DNA of 64,000 nucleotides, taken from NCBI RefSeq assembly GCF_036452155.1, contig NZ_JAWJZY010000002.1, one strand, 5' to 3'. The first letter of the stretch is position 1, and each line of letters opens with the position of its first letter. Of this stretch, positions 34,951-44,283 are shown in pieces. A model generated the notes under the pieces. The model saw only the letters and a list, made by a program, of their open reading frames with translations. It was not told where the DNA came from and ran no database searches. A program made the translations under genes and the position numbers. The stretch comes from Sorlinia euscelidii (GTDB taxonomy: Bacteria > Pseudomonadota > Alphaproteobacteria > Acetobacterales > Acetobacteraceae).

Positions 34951-36039
34951 ATGCACAGTCTTATTGCCTTTGCCTTTGTTCTCGGTGTCCTGGTTTTTAT
35001 TCATGAATTAGGTCATTACCTCGCCGCAAAATGGCGGGGTATCAAAGTGGATACGTTCTCAATCGGGTTTGGGCCCAAGCTATGGACGTGGCATGATCGT
35101 ACCGGCACGGCCTGGTGCATCAGCGCCATCCCTTTGGGAGGCTACGTCAAACCACATGGCTTTGAGGGGCCGGAAGATGCCACACCGGCGCAACAGGCCG
35201 CGTGGGAGAAGGGCAGAACCTTCCATGAGAAGGGCGTCGGCTCCCGAGCCCTTGTCATTGTCATGGGGCCACTCTTCAATTTCCTCCTCGCTTTCATTCT
35301 TTACATCGCTTTATTCAGCTTTTTCGGTCAGCCGAAGCTGAGTGATCGCATTGCGCAGGTCATGCCGGATAGTGCCGCGTCCCGGGCAGGGGTGAAGACG
35401 GGCGATGTCATCACGGCCATTGGCGGCCTCAAAATGCTGAATGTGGGCGATGTCCGTGCTGAAGCTTCCAAGCGGGCGGGTGAGGTGACGACCCTGCAGG
35501 TCCGTCGGGAGGGACAGATCCTGTCCCTTCCCATCACGATCGGGCGGGACCCGGCGGCGAAAGATGCGGCCCATGCCGGCTTGATGGGCGTGAGTTTCAA
35601 ACTTCAGCCCGGCGCGCCACTCCATTTCAAAGACGCCGTCGTCACGGGCGCGCAGCAGGTCTGGGATGTGACTGTGCAGACCTTGCAGGGCGTTGGCCAG
35701 ATGCTGACAGGGCAACGAAGCTCACGGGAACTCGGGGGCGCCATCCGTATCGCTCAGCTTTCGGGTGAGGTGGCGCATCTGGGGGTCGCAAGCCTTCTGA
35801 GTTTCATGGCGGTGCTTTCGATCAATCTTGGCCTGATCAATCTGTTCCCCATCCCGATCCTCGATGGCGGGCGGCTGGTCTTTTATGCGTTTGAAGCGGT
35901 TCTGCGGCGGCCCGTTCCGCGGAAATTGCAGGAAATGGCTTATTATGTCGGGTTCGCGCTTATCGCCGCGCTCTTCCTCTTCTCGACTTTTAATGACCTC
36001 CTGAATATCGGGCTTTTTCGCTGGCTACGCGGTGCATAA
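34951..36039 (+). CDS. rseP: Site-2 zinc metalloprotease RseP
   Basis: Inner-membrane intramembrane protease that cleaves anti-sigma factors and residual signal peptides. The ATG at 34951 gives 362 residues and places HELGH (His18, Glu19, His22) in the first transmembrane helix, as required. A single PDZ domain follows (about 110-190; SRAGVKTGDVITAIGG) and the second active-site segment is NLFPIPILDGGRL in a C-terminal helix. E. coli RseP has two PDZ domains; one is common in alphaproteobacteria. A GTG just before the ATG is an alternative start. Confidence 0.95.
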   Translation: MHSLIAFAFVLGVLVFIHELGHYLAAKWRGIKVDTFSIGFGPKLWTWHDRTGTAWCISAIPLGGYVKPHGFEGPEDATPAQQAAWEKGRTFHEKGVGSRALVIVMGPLFNFLLAFILYIALFSFFGQPKLSDRIAQVMPDSAASRAGVKTGDVITAIGGLKMLNVGDVRAEASKRAGEVTTLQVRREGQILSLPITIGRDPAAKDAAHAGLMGVSFKLQPGAPLHFKDAVVTGAQQVWDVTVQTLQGVGQMLTGQRSSRELGGAIRIAQLSGEVAHLGVASLLSFMAVLSINLGLINLFPIPILDGGRLVFYAFEAVLRRPVPRKLQEMAYYVGFALIAALFLFSTFNDLLNIGLFRWLRGA

Positions 36040-36170
36040 CGTTGCCTCGTGGCGCAGGGTCACAAGCTGCGACATAAAGGGCATAAAATAGGCCGTTTTG
36101 GCGCGGACCGCATTGCAAAACGCGCAATTATCTGGGATGACCTTGTCTCAGAGATTGTCATAATCGGAGA

Positions 36171-38638
36171 ATGTGCATCTTGACGTGTAAGCGCCTCGTC
36201 CTAATGGCTTCGATTTGCATCTTCTCCAGCGTGTCGGAAGATGCGCTCGCCCGCCGCGACGCTTCTGACGCCGAGGCGAATCGTGCCGCGCGCGCCCATG
36301 GGCGTTCCGACATGGTTGAGGTCATCACGGTCAAGGGTAATCACCGTATCGAGACAGGCACCATCCTGTCCTACATGGTCGTGCAACCTGGGGATCGCTT
36401 CAGCGCGGATGAAATCGACCGCACCTTGAAGACGCTTTATGCGACAGGTCTCTTCAGCGATGTGACGATCAACCGCGCGGGAATGAGCTCGTCGTCAATG
36501 TCGTTGAAAACCCGATCGTCAATCGCATCGCCTTTGAAGGAAATAGCGCGGTCAAGGATGCCGATCTCCAGAAGGAAGTCGCCCTGCGCCCACGCGCTGT
36601 TTTCTCATCGCAGGCCGCGGCCGCGGATCGTCAGAAGCTGCTAGATCTCTACGCATCGAAAGCGCGCTACGGGGCGACTGTCATCCCGCAGATCATTAAG
36701 CTTTCCCATAATCGTGTCGACGTCATCTATAAAATCAATGAGTCGCGTCAAACGCTTGTTTATAAGGTCGTTTTCGTCGGCAACAAGGCCTTCTCCCAGG
36801 CCCGTCTCGCTTCTGTCATCTCCTCAAAAGAAACGGAGTGGTATCGCTTCTTCTCCTCTTCCGACGAATATAATCCTGAGCGCATGAAGTATGATGCCGA
36901 GCTTATGCGGCGCTTCTACCTTCACAATGGCTATGTTGATTTCCGCCTGGAGAACGCGACGGGAGAGCTTTCTGCGGATCGCAAGAATTTCATCATCACT
37001 TTCACCGTGCATGAAGGGCCGCGTTACCACATCGGCAAGATGGATGTCAGCTCAAGCCTCAAACACGTTAAAAAAGAGGATGTTACGAAATATATCGAGC
37101 TCTTCCCCCATCAATGGTACGACGGCACCGCGATCACTAAAAATGCGGCAAGCATGCAGGAGAAGCTCCAGGCGAACGGCCATCCCTTCGCGATGGTGCG
37201 CACGGATATTGCCCGCAACCCGGAGAAGAAAACGGTCGACCTTCTGTTTGAAGTCATGGAAGGCCCGAAAGTCTATGTTGAGCGGATTGATATTAACGGG
37301 AATACCGTCACAAAAGATGATGTGATCCGGCGGCAGCTGCCGATGGCGGAGGGCGACCCTTACACGCCTTTCGACAAGAAATACTCAAAGGCCTCACTTC
37401 AGGATCTCGGCTTCTTCAAATCCGTCTCGGTTGATCAGTCTCAGGGTTCGGCGCCCGATAAATCGAATATCGGCGTCAACGTGGTTGAAAAGCCGACCGG
37501 TGAGTTCTCTCTTGGTGGCGGGTATGCAACGGATGTCGGGCCAATCGGGAATGGCTCCGTCAAGCAGCATAATCTTCTTGGCACGGGCATGGATGCTGGT
37601 GTGTCCGGCTCGATCGCTTATTGGCAGAAGCAGGCGAACGTCTCTTTCACGGATCCCTATTTCCTTGGTCGCAACATCGTCGCGGGCGCGGATATTTTCT
37701 GGATACAAAATACGAACCAGACCTATCAATCCTACAACCAGGATCAGATCGGCATGACATTCCGGTTCGGCTATGCATTCAATAATTATCTTTCACAATC
37801 CTGGAGTTACTCCTTGATTGACCGTCATGTCAGCGTCGGCAGTTATCTTAGTAAATATGCGACGAAGAATAATGATTACGCCTATGTGCCGTCGATCTAT
37901 GTCAAGGAGTCCATCGGCTGGTCGCTGCTTTCCCAGTTGAGCACGACCCTGTCATATGACCGGCGGGATAACCGCATGACGCCACGCCGCGGCTTTGTTC
38001 TGCGCCTGACCGGGGATTTTGCGGGGCTTGGCGGCAATGTCAAATATGCCCGCGGGAAAGCGGACGGGGAATATTACGTCCCGCTCGATAGTCTGACCGG
38101 CACGCATGATTGGGGCCTGCAATTCAAGGCCGGTGCAGGTTATATGGGGGACTGGAGCAAAAGCGGCGATGTCAGCATCATCGATAACTTCTATCTTGGT
38201 GGCGCCAATCTTCGTGGCTTCCTGCAAGGTGGTGCCGGGCCGCGCTCAGCCCATGAGCTTTATTACGTCAATGGCCAGAAGCAATATCGCCCTATTGCCG
38301 GTCAGGAAGATCTCATTGGCGGTCGCTTCATTTACACGGCTTCCGCGCAGCTTAATTTCCCGCTCCCTGCAGGAGACGCAATCGGTATTTCAGGGCGTTA
38401 TTTCATTGATGCAGGTAGCCTTTCCGGGCTGCGTCTGCGTCATCGACACACAAACCCGAGTGACAGTGATTATACGCCAATTTCCGGCAATAGTATGACT
38501 CCGCGCGTCTCGACAGGTTTCGGCATCACCTGGAAGAGTCCCTTTGGTATGGTTAATATCGATGCCGCCGTCCCGATCAGAAAATCCAGAAACGATCGTC
38601 TTTACCCGCTTCGTTTCGGTTTTGGTCAGCAATTTTAA
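36171..38638 (+). pseudogene. bamA: Outer membrane protein assembly factor BamA, frameshifted as sequenced
   Basis: Central barrel of the BAM complex. The first frame (from 36171, or ATG 36204) gives a hydrophobic leader, then POTRA1 (VEVITVKGNHRIETGTILSY, DRTLKTLYATGLFSDVTI) and goes wrong after NRAG. From 36482 a different frame continues with NELVVNVVENPIVNRIAFEG, POTRA2-5, and the 16-strand barrel with YFLGRNIVAGADIFW, LGGANLRGF (the conserved L6 loop region, here LGGANLRGF in place of the common VRGF) and an aromatic C-terminus FGFGQQF. One base is lacking in the GGG at 36479-36481. BamA is essential, so the break is probably an assembly error. Restored length is about 823 residues. Confidence 0.92.
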
Positions 38639-38691
38639 GCCGGGTAAAAATCCGCGTGGTGTCGAGATACATTCTAGAGGAGTTCAGGGTC

Positions 38692-39561
38692 ATGGCCATT
38701 TCAGGTCGATATATTGCTTTGGTCGCGATGCTTGGTGCGAGCTCGACAGCCAGCCTCGCGGCGCCATCAACGCCTGCCGCCCAGGGTGGCTGGTTTGTGC
38801 CAAAAGCCTCTCACCCCGCGAACCCCGCCCCGGCACGTGCGCCCGCTCCCGCGCCTGCGCCGCAAAACCAGGCTGAAGCGCAACCGTCCGATGCGCCGCC
38901 CATCCTGCCAGCGCCGCCAATCCCTGATTCCCCGGACCTGCCGAAGGCCGCCCCGCCACCGCCGGCCGTTATCGGCGTCATCAGCATCCCGACCGTTATG
39001 CAAAATTCCGTCGCCGCGCAGGAGGCCCAGCGTGTCCTCGGTGCGCGCCGTGACAAATTGGCGGAAGCCGCGCAGAAGGAGCAGGCCAGTTGGCGGGCTG
39101 AACAGCAGAAGCTTCAGCAAAATGCCCGCACCCTGTCGTCAGAGCAGATCCAGATCCGTGAGCGTCACTTGCAGGAGCGACGGGCGCGCGCGCAACGGGA
39201 TTTCGCCAATCGCGCCCGCATCATTCAGGAGGCGGCCAATGTCGCACTCAACCAGATTGAGCGTGAGCTCGTGCAGATCGTACGGCAGGTGGCCGCTTCG
39301 CACGGCATGAACCTCGTTTACCACGGTGAGCAGGTCGCGCTGCACGTTGAGGGTCAGGACATTACGCAGGAGACGGCGCAGCAGCTTAATAAGATTCTGC
39401 CACATGTCTTTATCCCTGCAGCGGATGTTGATCCCGAGGTTCTCGCGAAATCCGGCAAAATGCCGACAACTGCCGATATTGAAGAGGCGGGCATGTCGCC
39501 CCAGGCGAAAGCGCAGGCAGCCTCATCCGCACCTAAATCCGTACTCCGCAGCAAGAAATAA
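38692..39561 (+). CDS. OmpH/Skp-family periplasmic chaperone
   Basis: Periplasmic chaperone that escorts unfolded outer membrane proteins to BamA. The ATG at 38692 (GAGGAG nine bases upstream) gives 290 residues. Residues 1-24 form a signal peptide ending SLAA. An Ala/Pro-rich segment (about 40-90) precedes the OmpH core: IGVISIPTVMQNSVAAQEAQ, then a long charged coiled coil (about 120-215) and QAGQ-like C-terminal strands. Typical Skp is about 160 residues, so the proline-rich linker and a 60-residue C-terminal tail are extra. Position directly after bamA supports the assignment. Confidence 0.88.
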   Translation: MAISGRYIALVAMLGASSTASLAAPSTPAAQGGWFVPKASHPANPAPARAPAPAPAPQNQAEAQPSDAPPILPAPPIPDSPDLPKAAPPPPAVIGVISIPTVMQNSVAAQEAQRVLGARRDKLAEAAQKEQASWRAEQQKLQQNARTLSSEQIQIRERHLQERRARAQRDFANRARIIQEAANVALNQIERELVQIVRQVAASHGMNLVYHGEQVALHVEGQDITQETAQQLNKILPHVFIPAADVDPEVLAKSGKMPTTADIEEAGMSPQAKAQAASSAPKSVLRSKK

Positions 39562-39564
39562 CTC

Positions 39565-40668
39565 ATGACGGTTCATGATGAGACGGGTCTGCCGGGTGAT
39601 CGCCGTTTTTTTAACCGTGCGGGCCCCTTCAATATCACGGTTCTGGCCGAGAAGGCTGAGGCGGAAGTCAAAGCTGGGCCCGACGCGCCATCCGGGCTTG
39701 CATTGCACGGCGTGGCACCCCTGCAGGCGGCGACAGCGGCGGAAGTCAGTTTTCTCGATAATCGCCGCTACCTGCCACTTCTGACGGCGACTCGCGCGGG
39801 CGCGGTGATCGTAACTCCCGCTTTCGCGGATAAGGTCCCGCCTCATTGCACGGCTCTCGTCACTAAAAACCCTTACCTCGCATGGGCGCGCGTCGCGACA
39901 CTCTTTCACCCGCGGCGCAGCGTCCGCCCCGGCATTCATCCAACGGCTTCTGTGGCGGAGACAGCCCTTATTGGCAGAGATGTGGAAATCGGCCCCTTTG
40001 CCGTCATTGAAGATGGCGCAAAGCTTGGCGATCAAGTTGTCATCTCAGCGCACAGTGTTGTCGGGGCCGGCGTGCATATCGGGCGTGACAGTCGTATTGG
40101 TGCACATGTATCTCTGGAATATAGTCTCATCGGAGAGCGTGTGATCATCTACCCTGGCGCGCGGATTGGCCAGGATGGCTTTGGCTTTGCTGTCGGACCG
40201 TCCGGTTTTGAGGCTGTTCCGCAAATCGGGCGCGTGATTATTGAGGATGACGTTGAAATCGGCGCTAATTCAACGATTGATCGTGGCTCAATGCGTGATA
40301 CTGTGATCGGCGCGGGGACGCGCATTGATAATCTTGTGCAGATCGGCCACAATGCCATGCTCGGCAAATGCTGTATCGTCGTCTCCCAGGCGGGGATATC
40401 CGGTTCGACAGAACTTGGTGATTTTGTGACGATTGCGGCGCAGGCCGGTCTTATCGGCCATATCAAGATCGGCGCTAAAGCCCGGATCGGGGCGCAATGC
40501 GGGGTGATGTCGGACGTTGATGCGGGCGCTGACATGATCGGGAGCCCGGCCATGCCCTTCCGGGAATTCTTCCGCAATGTGGCATGGGTGCGCAAAGCGA
40601 CGAAAAAAGACATGGAGAAAAAAGAGGCCGGATCAACCCCGCCAGTCTCCGAGAAACCTGCCATATAG
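39565..40668 (+). CDS. lpxD: UDP-3-O-(3-hydroxyacyl)glucosamine N-acyltransferase
   Basis: Third acylation step in lipid A synthesis. The 367-residue protein has the N-terminal uridine-binding domain (ATAAEVSFLDNRRYLPLL) and a left-handed beta-helix of hexapeptide repeats (IGRDVEIGPFAVIEDGAKLG), with the catalytic-His segment around IGHNAMLG and the C-terminal helix FREFFRNVAWVRK. It begins 3 bases after the OmpH stop. Confidence 0.96.
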   Translation: MTVHDETGLPGDRRFFNRAGPFNITVLAEKAEAEVKAGPDAPSGLALHGVAPLQAATAAEVSFLDNRRYLPLLTATRAGAVIVTPAFADKVPPHCTALVTKNPYLAWARVATLFHPRRSVRPGIHPTASVAETALIGRDVEIGPFAVIEDGAKLGDQVVISAHSVVGAGVHIGRDSRIGAHVSLEYSLIGERVIIYPGARIGQDGFGFAVGPSGFEAVPQIGRVIIEDDVEIGANSTIDRGSMRDTVIGAGTRIDNLVQIGHNAMLGKCCIVVSQAGISGSTELGDFVTIAAQAGLIGHIKIGAKARIGAQCGVMSDVDAGADMIGSPAMPFREFFRNVAWVRKATKKDMEKKEAGSTPPVSEKPAI

Positions 40669-40775
40669 CGCTGACGACCGGATTTTGTTAGATTGCCTTC
40701 AGTTCATTCCAGCCACACAACGTCACAAGTTGAGATGTCGTGACAAGTTATGGCCATTGAGTTTAGGAAAATAAC

Positions 40776-41306
40776 GTGAGTTCGAATTCTGATGCGACGG
40801 GAAAAGGGGAGGGCGGCGCGGTGCAGGAAGCCGGACAAGGCTCTATACACATTGATTCGATCGATATTGCGCGCATCATGGCGTCGATCCCGCATCGCTA
40901 CCCTTTTTTGATGATTGACCGTATGGAGAAAATCCATCTGCCGAAACATGGGCACGGCAAGATTTCTGCAATCGGGGTCAAAAACGTCACGATCAACGAA
41001 CCGTTTTTTGCCGGGCATTTTCCGTCACATCCGGTCATGCCGGGTGTTCTGATCGTAGAGGCCATGGCGCAAACCGCGGCGACGCTGGTCGTGCTGTCGC
41101 AAGGGCCGGACGCTGAGGGGAAAATTGTTTATTTCATGACGATTGAAAGCGCCAAATTCCGCAAACCTGTCGGTCCTGGTGATCAACTCCGTATCCATAT
41201 TGAGGAAATTCAACGGCGTCGAAAAATATGGCGGTTCGAGGGGAAGGCGTTTGTGGATGGCCAAATAAGGGCAGAGGCGATCTTCAGCGCCATGATCAAG
41301 GACTGA
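40776..41306 (+). CDS. fabZ: 3-hydroxyacyl-[acyl-carrier-protein] dehydratase FabZ
   Basis: Dehydrates 3-hydroxyacyl-ACP in fatty acid elongation and competes with LpxA/LpxD for substrate. The 176 residues start at a GTG with AGGA seven bases upstream. The hot-dog fold shows IMASIPHRYPFLMIDRM, the catalytic NEPFFAGHFPSHPVMPGVL (His) and EAMAQ (Glu). An N-terminal extension of about 25 polar residues is longer than in E. coli FabZ. Confidence 0.95.
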   Translation: MSSNSDATGKGEGGAVQEAGQGSIHIDSIDIARIMASIPHRYPFLMIDRMEKIHLPKHGHGKISAIGVKNVTINEPFFAGHFPSHPVMPGVLIVEAMAQTAATLVVLSQGPDAEGKIVYFMTIESAKFRKPVGPGDQLRIHIEEIQRRRKIWRFEGKAFVDGQIRAEAIFSAMIKD

Positions 41307-41328
41307 TTTACGTCTGAAAGTGCTTTCG

Positions 41329-42216
41329 ATGTCTGAACCATCGCGTCTCCCTTCCATCCATCCAAGCGCGGTCATCGCGCCCACGGCTCAGATCGGTGAA
41401 AATGTCGAAATTGGTCCCTGGTGCGTCGTGGGTGCGAATGCGGTCCTTGAGAGAAATGTCAGGCTGCATGCCAATGTGATCATTGACGGGCATACGGTCC
41501 TGCGTCAGGGCGTGGAGGTCTTCCCCTTCGTGACCATCGGCATGGCCCCGCAGGACCTTAAGTATGGTGGTGAACCGACAAGTTGTGAGATCGGCGCGTG
41601 CACCATCATCCGGGAAAATGTCACGATCCATCGTGGCACGATCCAAGGCATATCCATGACAAAAGTTGGCGCACATTGCCTGATCATGGCCAACTCCCAT
41701 GTCGCGCATGATTGCGTTGTCGGAGATGGGGTCATCATCGTCAATAATGTCGTCATGGGCGGACATGTTGAGATTGGCGATGGCGCGCGCATTATGGGCT
41801 CGGCGGCGATGCATCAATTTGTCCGGATCGGACGCGGTGCGCTTGTTGGAGGTCTCTGCGGCGTGGAGGCTGACGTCATTCCCTATGGATGTGTGCTCGG
41901 AAACCGCGCCCGTCTGGTCGGGCTGCACTGGATCTGGCTCAAAAGGCAGGGTGTCTCACATCCTGAAATGAAGCAGATGCGGCAGGCTTATCTGGATCTC
42001 TATCCCCGCTATCTTGACGCGTCGCGGTCACCGTCCAACGCGGGGTCGGATGCTGATTCAGAGGTTTTTGCCAGCCGACTGGCTCAGGTCAAAAAAAATT
42101 ATGAAAATAATGCCCGCGTGAAAGAAATCATAGATTTCATGGAGGTCAAAAGCCGTCGCGGCCTTGTCAAAGTCTCGGGACTTCGTCGACGGGAAGGCGA
42201 ACCATTTCAGGATTGA
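41329..42216 (+). CDS. lpxA: Acyl-[ACP]-UDP-N-acetylglucosamine O-acyltransferase
   Basis: First step of lipid A synthesis. From the ATG at 41329 (GAAAG eight bases upstream) there are 295 residues: a hexapeptide-repeat beta-helix (IHPSAVIAPTAQIGENVEIG), the catalytic His in NSHVAHDCVVGD, GSAAMHQFVRIGRGA, and a C-terminal helical domain (SHPEMKQMRQAYLDLY). About 30 extra residues at the C-terminus exceed the E. coli length. Confidence 0.96.
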   Translation: MSEPSRLPSIHPSAVIAPTAQIGENVEIGPWCVVGANAVLERNVRLHANVIIDGHTVLRQGVEVFPFVTIGMAPQDLKYGGEPTSCEIGACTIIRENVTIHRGTIQGISMTKVGAHCLIMANSHVAHDCVVGDGVIIVNNVVMGGHVEIGDGARIMGSAAMHQFVRIGRGALVGGLCGVEADVIPYGCVLGNRARLVGLHWIWLKRQGVSHPEMKQMRQAYLDLYPRYLDASRSPSNAGSDADSEVFASRLAQVKKNYENNARVKEIIDFMEVKSRRGLVKVSGLRRREGEPFQD

Positions 42217-43035
42217 CCCCCCTAGAATAGGCATTCTGGCAGGCGGCGGGCCGCTTCCCGCCCTTGTGGCCGAATCCGTGACGGCACAGGGGGAAGTGTC
42301 TTCATCGTGGGTTTCGAAGGCTTTGTGGACCCGGACCTCATCGCGCATTGGCCTCATGGCTTCTACCGCCTTGCGGCAGCAGGCCAGATCATCCGGGCGT
42401 TGCGCGATGCGGGATGCCGGGACATCGTCCTGATCGGGCCTGTCAAACGTCCTGCTTTGCGTGATCTCAAGCCGGATAAAGAGGGAGCACGCCTTCTCGC
42501 CCGGATGGGCCGCGCCGTTTTCGCGGGGGATGACGGTCTCCTCGGTGCCATTGTGCGTGTCCTGGGGGAGGAAGGATTCAATGTGCGTGGCGCGCATGAA
42601 TTCTTAACGCAGGCATTGGGACCGAAAGGCGTTTTGACACGACTCTCTCCTTCCTCGGATGACGCGCAGGATATTCGGCATGCGGTTGAGGTGGTCAAGG
42701 CGCTGGGCAGGTTGGATATCGGACAGGGCTGCGTGGTGCAGTCCGGGCTTGTCCTGGCTGTGGAAGCGCTGGAGGGCACGGACGCCATGTTACAGCGTTG
42801 TGCGGCCTTGCGTCAGCCAGGCCCCGGGGGTATCTTGCTCAAAATGTTAAAGCCGGGGCAGGAGAAGCGTGCCGATATGCCAACGATCGGGCCGCGCACT
42901 ATCGAGCTTGCTGCTGAAAGCGGGCTGGCCGGTATTGCCTATCAGGCTGATGCGGTGCTCTTTACAGATCTGGCGCAATGCGTGGCTGAGGCCAATGCGC
43001 GTCGTCTCTTTCTGATGGGTATTGAGCCCCTTTAA
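42213..43035 (+). pseudogene. lpxI: UDP-2,3-diacylglucosamine pyrophosphatase LpxI, frameshifted as sequenced
   Basis: LpxI replaces LpxH in most alphaproteobacteria and hydrolyses UDP-diacylglucosamine to lipid X. The N-terminal piece (RIGILAGGGPLPALVAESV) is in one frame and the rest (VFIVGFEGFVDPDLIAHW to RRLFLMGIEPL, including the RGAHEFL and GQGCVVQSGLVLAVEA segments) in another; one G is missing from the run at 42289-42293. The start is also unclear: TTG 42213 would overlap the lpxA stop and read MTPPRIGIL if the C run after it had one more base, whereas in the sequence as given only TTG 42164 inside lpxA is in frame. Restored length about 275 residues, which is normal. Confidence 0.85.
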
Positions 43036-43070
43036 ACATAAATGGATAAGTTTGAGTTAAGGAGGCGCCT

Positions 43071-43463
43071 ATGGCGACGTTTCTACACACCATGATTCGC
43101 GTGCGCGCGCTTGATCGCAGCGTGGATTTTTACAAAGCTCTCGGTATGAAAGAGACCCGCCGACGCGATGTGCCGGATGGACGTTACACGCTGGTCTATC
43201 TAGGTTACGGCGATGGGCCGGAGGTTGAGCTCACCCATAATTGGGACCAGGCGGAGGCTTATGATCTCGGCAATGGTTTTGGACATCTGGCCGTTGGGGT
43301 CGACAATATCCATGCTGTCGTGGACAGATTGCGCAATGCGGGCATCAAAGTGACGCGTGAGCCAGGACCGGTGAAATTCGGCACAACCGTCATCGCTTTT
43401 GTTGAAGATCCGGACGGCTACAAAGTTGAACTGATCGAGACGAAGCCCGGTCAACCTTTCTGA
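43071..43463 (+). CDS. gloA: Lactoylglutathione lyase (glyoxalase I)
   Basis: Detoxifies methylglyoxal as its glutathione hemithioacetal. The 130-residue protein carries all four metal ligands of the GlxI family, His6, Glu53, His72 and Glu120, in LHTMIRV, VELTHNW, GFGHLAVGV and YKVELIE. GGAGGC lies just upstream of the ATG. In many alphaproteobacteria lpxB follows lpxI; here gloA takes that place. Confidence 0.95.
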   Translation: MATFLHTMIRVRALDRSVDFYKALGMKETRRRDVPDGRYTLVYLGYGDGPEVELTHNWDQAEAYDLGNGFGHLAVGVDNIHAVVDRLRNAGIKVTREPGPVKFGTTVIAFVEDPDGYKVELIETKPGQPF

Positions 43464-43627
43464 GGGTGTGAGGCGCGGAGATGAGTCAGGGCGGCCTCGA
43501 TGGCGTCAATGATCATCACGGCGCTTTTCCTGACTTGGGGGTCGGTATGGCCGGTAAGGGAGTCAGCTGCGAGGACCGCCGTCGCGAGCGCATTTTTAAT
43601 GTCGTGCCGCGTGTGATCATCGCTCAT
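43451..43627 (-). CDS. 58-residue DHp-like small protein, unknown function
   Basis: The ATG at 43627 has a strong AGGAGGC five bases upstream on the minus strand, which supports a real gene. The sequence reads MSDDHTRHDIKNALATAVLA near the start and goes on with a helical stretch to SHPQKG. HDIKNALATA resembles the H-box of histidine kinase dimerisation/phosphotransfer domains (His followed by acidic, then a basic and Asn), and the whole protein could form one helical hairpin. No ATP-binding domain is present. It overlaps the end of gloA by 13 bases in convergent orientation. A role as a stand-alone phosphotransfer or dimerisation module is inference. Confidence 0.6.
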   Translation of the reverse strand: MSDDHTRHDIKNALATAVLAADSLTGHTDPQVRKSAVMIIDAIEAALTHLRASHPQKG

Positions 43628-43751
43628 TTTTGCCTCCTGTCTCCGGCCGGGCATGTGCATTTGGATTGACACGAGCCCCGGCGCACCGTAAAACCCGCTC
43701 CATCTTTACAGGGTCTCGCGCAGGCCTGATGGTTGAGTGATGGACTTAAAC

Positions 43752-43773
43752 GGTTGCCTCTGGCAACTTTTTT
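43752..43773 (+). terminator. terminator-like hairpin in the rpmH leader
   Basis: A 6-bp stem GTTGCC/GGCAAC (43753-43758 with 43762-43767) with a 3-base loop is followed by six T. It lies 18 bases before the rpmH start and nearly 290 bases after gloA, so it is better read as an attenuator in the leader of the rpmH operon than as the gloA terminator. Confidence 0.55.
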
Positions 43774-43790
43774 GTTGAGGGATCAAGTTT

Positions 43791-43925
43791 ATGAAGCGTA
43801 CTTTCCAGCCATCTCGGCTCGTTCGTAAGCGTCGTCATGGCTTCCGGGCGCGCATGGCGACGGTCGGTGGGCGGCGTGTCATCAATAACCGCCGTGCCAA
43901 GGGCCGTAAAAAACTCTCCGCCTGA
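43791..43925 (+). CDS. rpmH: 50S ribosomal protein L34
   Basis: The 44-residue ribosomal protein reads MKRTFQPSRLVRKRRHGF and ends KGRKKLSA, the standard L34 sequence, all in one frame. GAGGGA lies 9 bases before the ATG. The rnpA start follows 10 bases after the stop, the usual rpmH-rnpA pair. Confidence 0.97.
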   Translation: MKRTFQPSRLVRKRRHGFRARMATVGGRRVINNRRAKGRKKLSA

Positions 43926-43935
43926 AGGTCAGGTT

Positions 43936-44283
43936 TTGACCGCGCGGCCTGCACATCGCCTCAAAAAGAGGTCGGCATTTCTGCGTGTCGCGCGGGAGGG
44001 GCGCAAGGCGGCCACGCGCAGCCTTGTGATGCAGTCGCTTGAGACTGACGCCAATTCCGGTCTCCGATCCGGTTTTACGGCCACAAAAAAAATCGGCAAT
44101 GCGGTGGCGCGCAATCGCACAAAGCGCCGTTTAAAGGAAGCTTTGAGGTTGACAACGGCTGAAGCCACCTGCCGACCGGCCGATATCGTTGTGATCGGTC
44201 GCGCCGCAACCCGGCAATTACCTTTCAGCCAGATCCTGCGCGATATGCGCGACGCTTTGAGGAAGCTGGATGTCCTTCCCTAG
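43936..44283 (+). CDS. rnpA: Ribonuclease P protein component
   Basis: Protein cofactor of RNase P. The start is taken as TTG 43936, with AAGGTCAGG immediately upstream; the open frame extends back into rpmH but that part is a shadow. The 115-residue protein shows RLKKRSAFLRVAREG and the RNR signature in GNAVARNRTKRRLKEALR. It overlaps yidD by 14 bases. Confidence 0.93.
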   Translation: MTARPAHRLKKRSAFLRVAREGRKAATRSLVMQSLETDANSGLRSGFTATKKIGNAVARNRTKRRLKEALRLTTAEATCRPADIVVIGRAATRQLPFSQILRDMRDALRKLDVLP

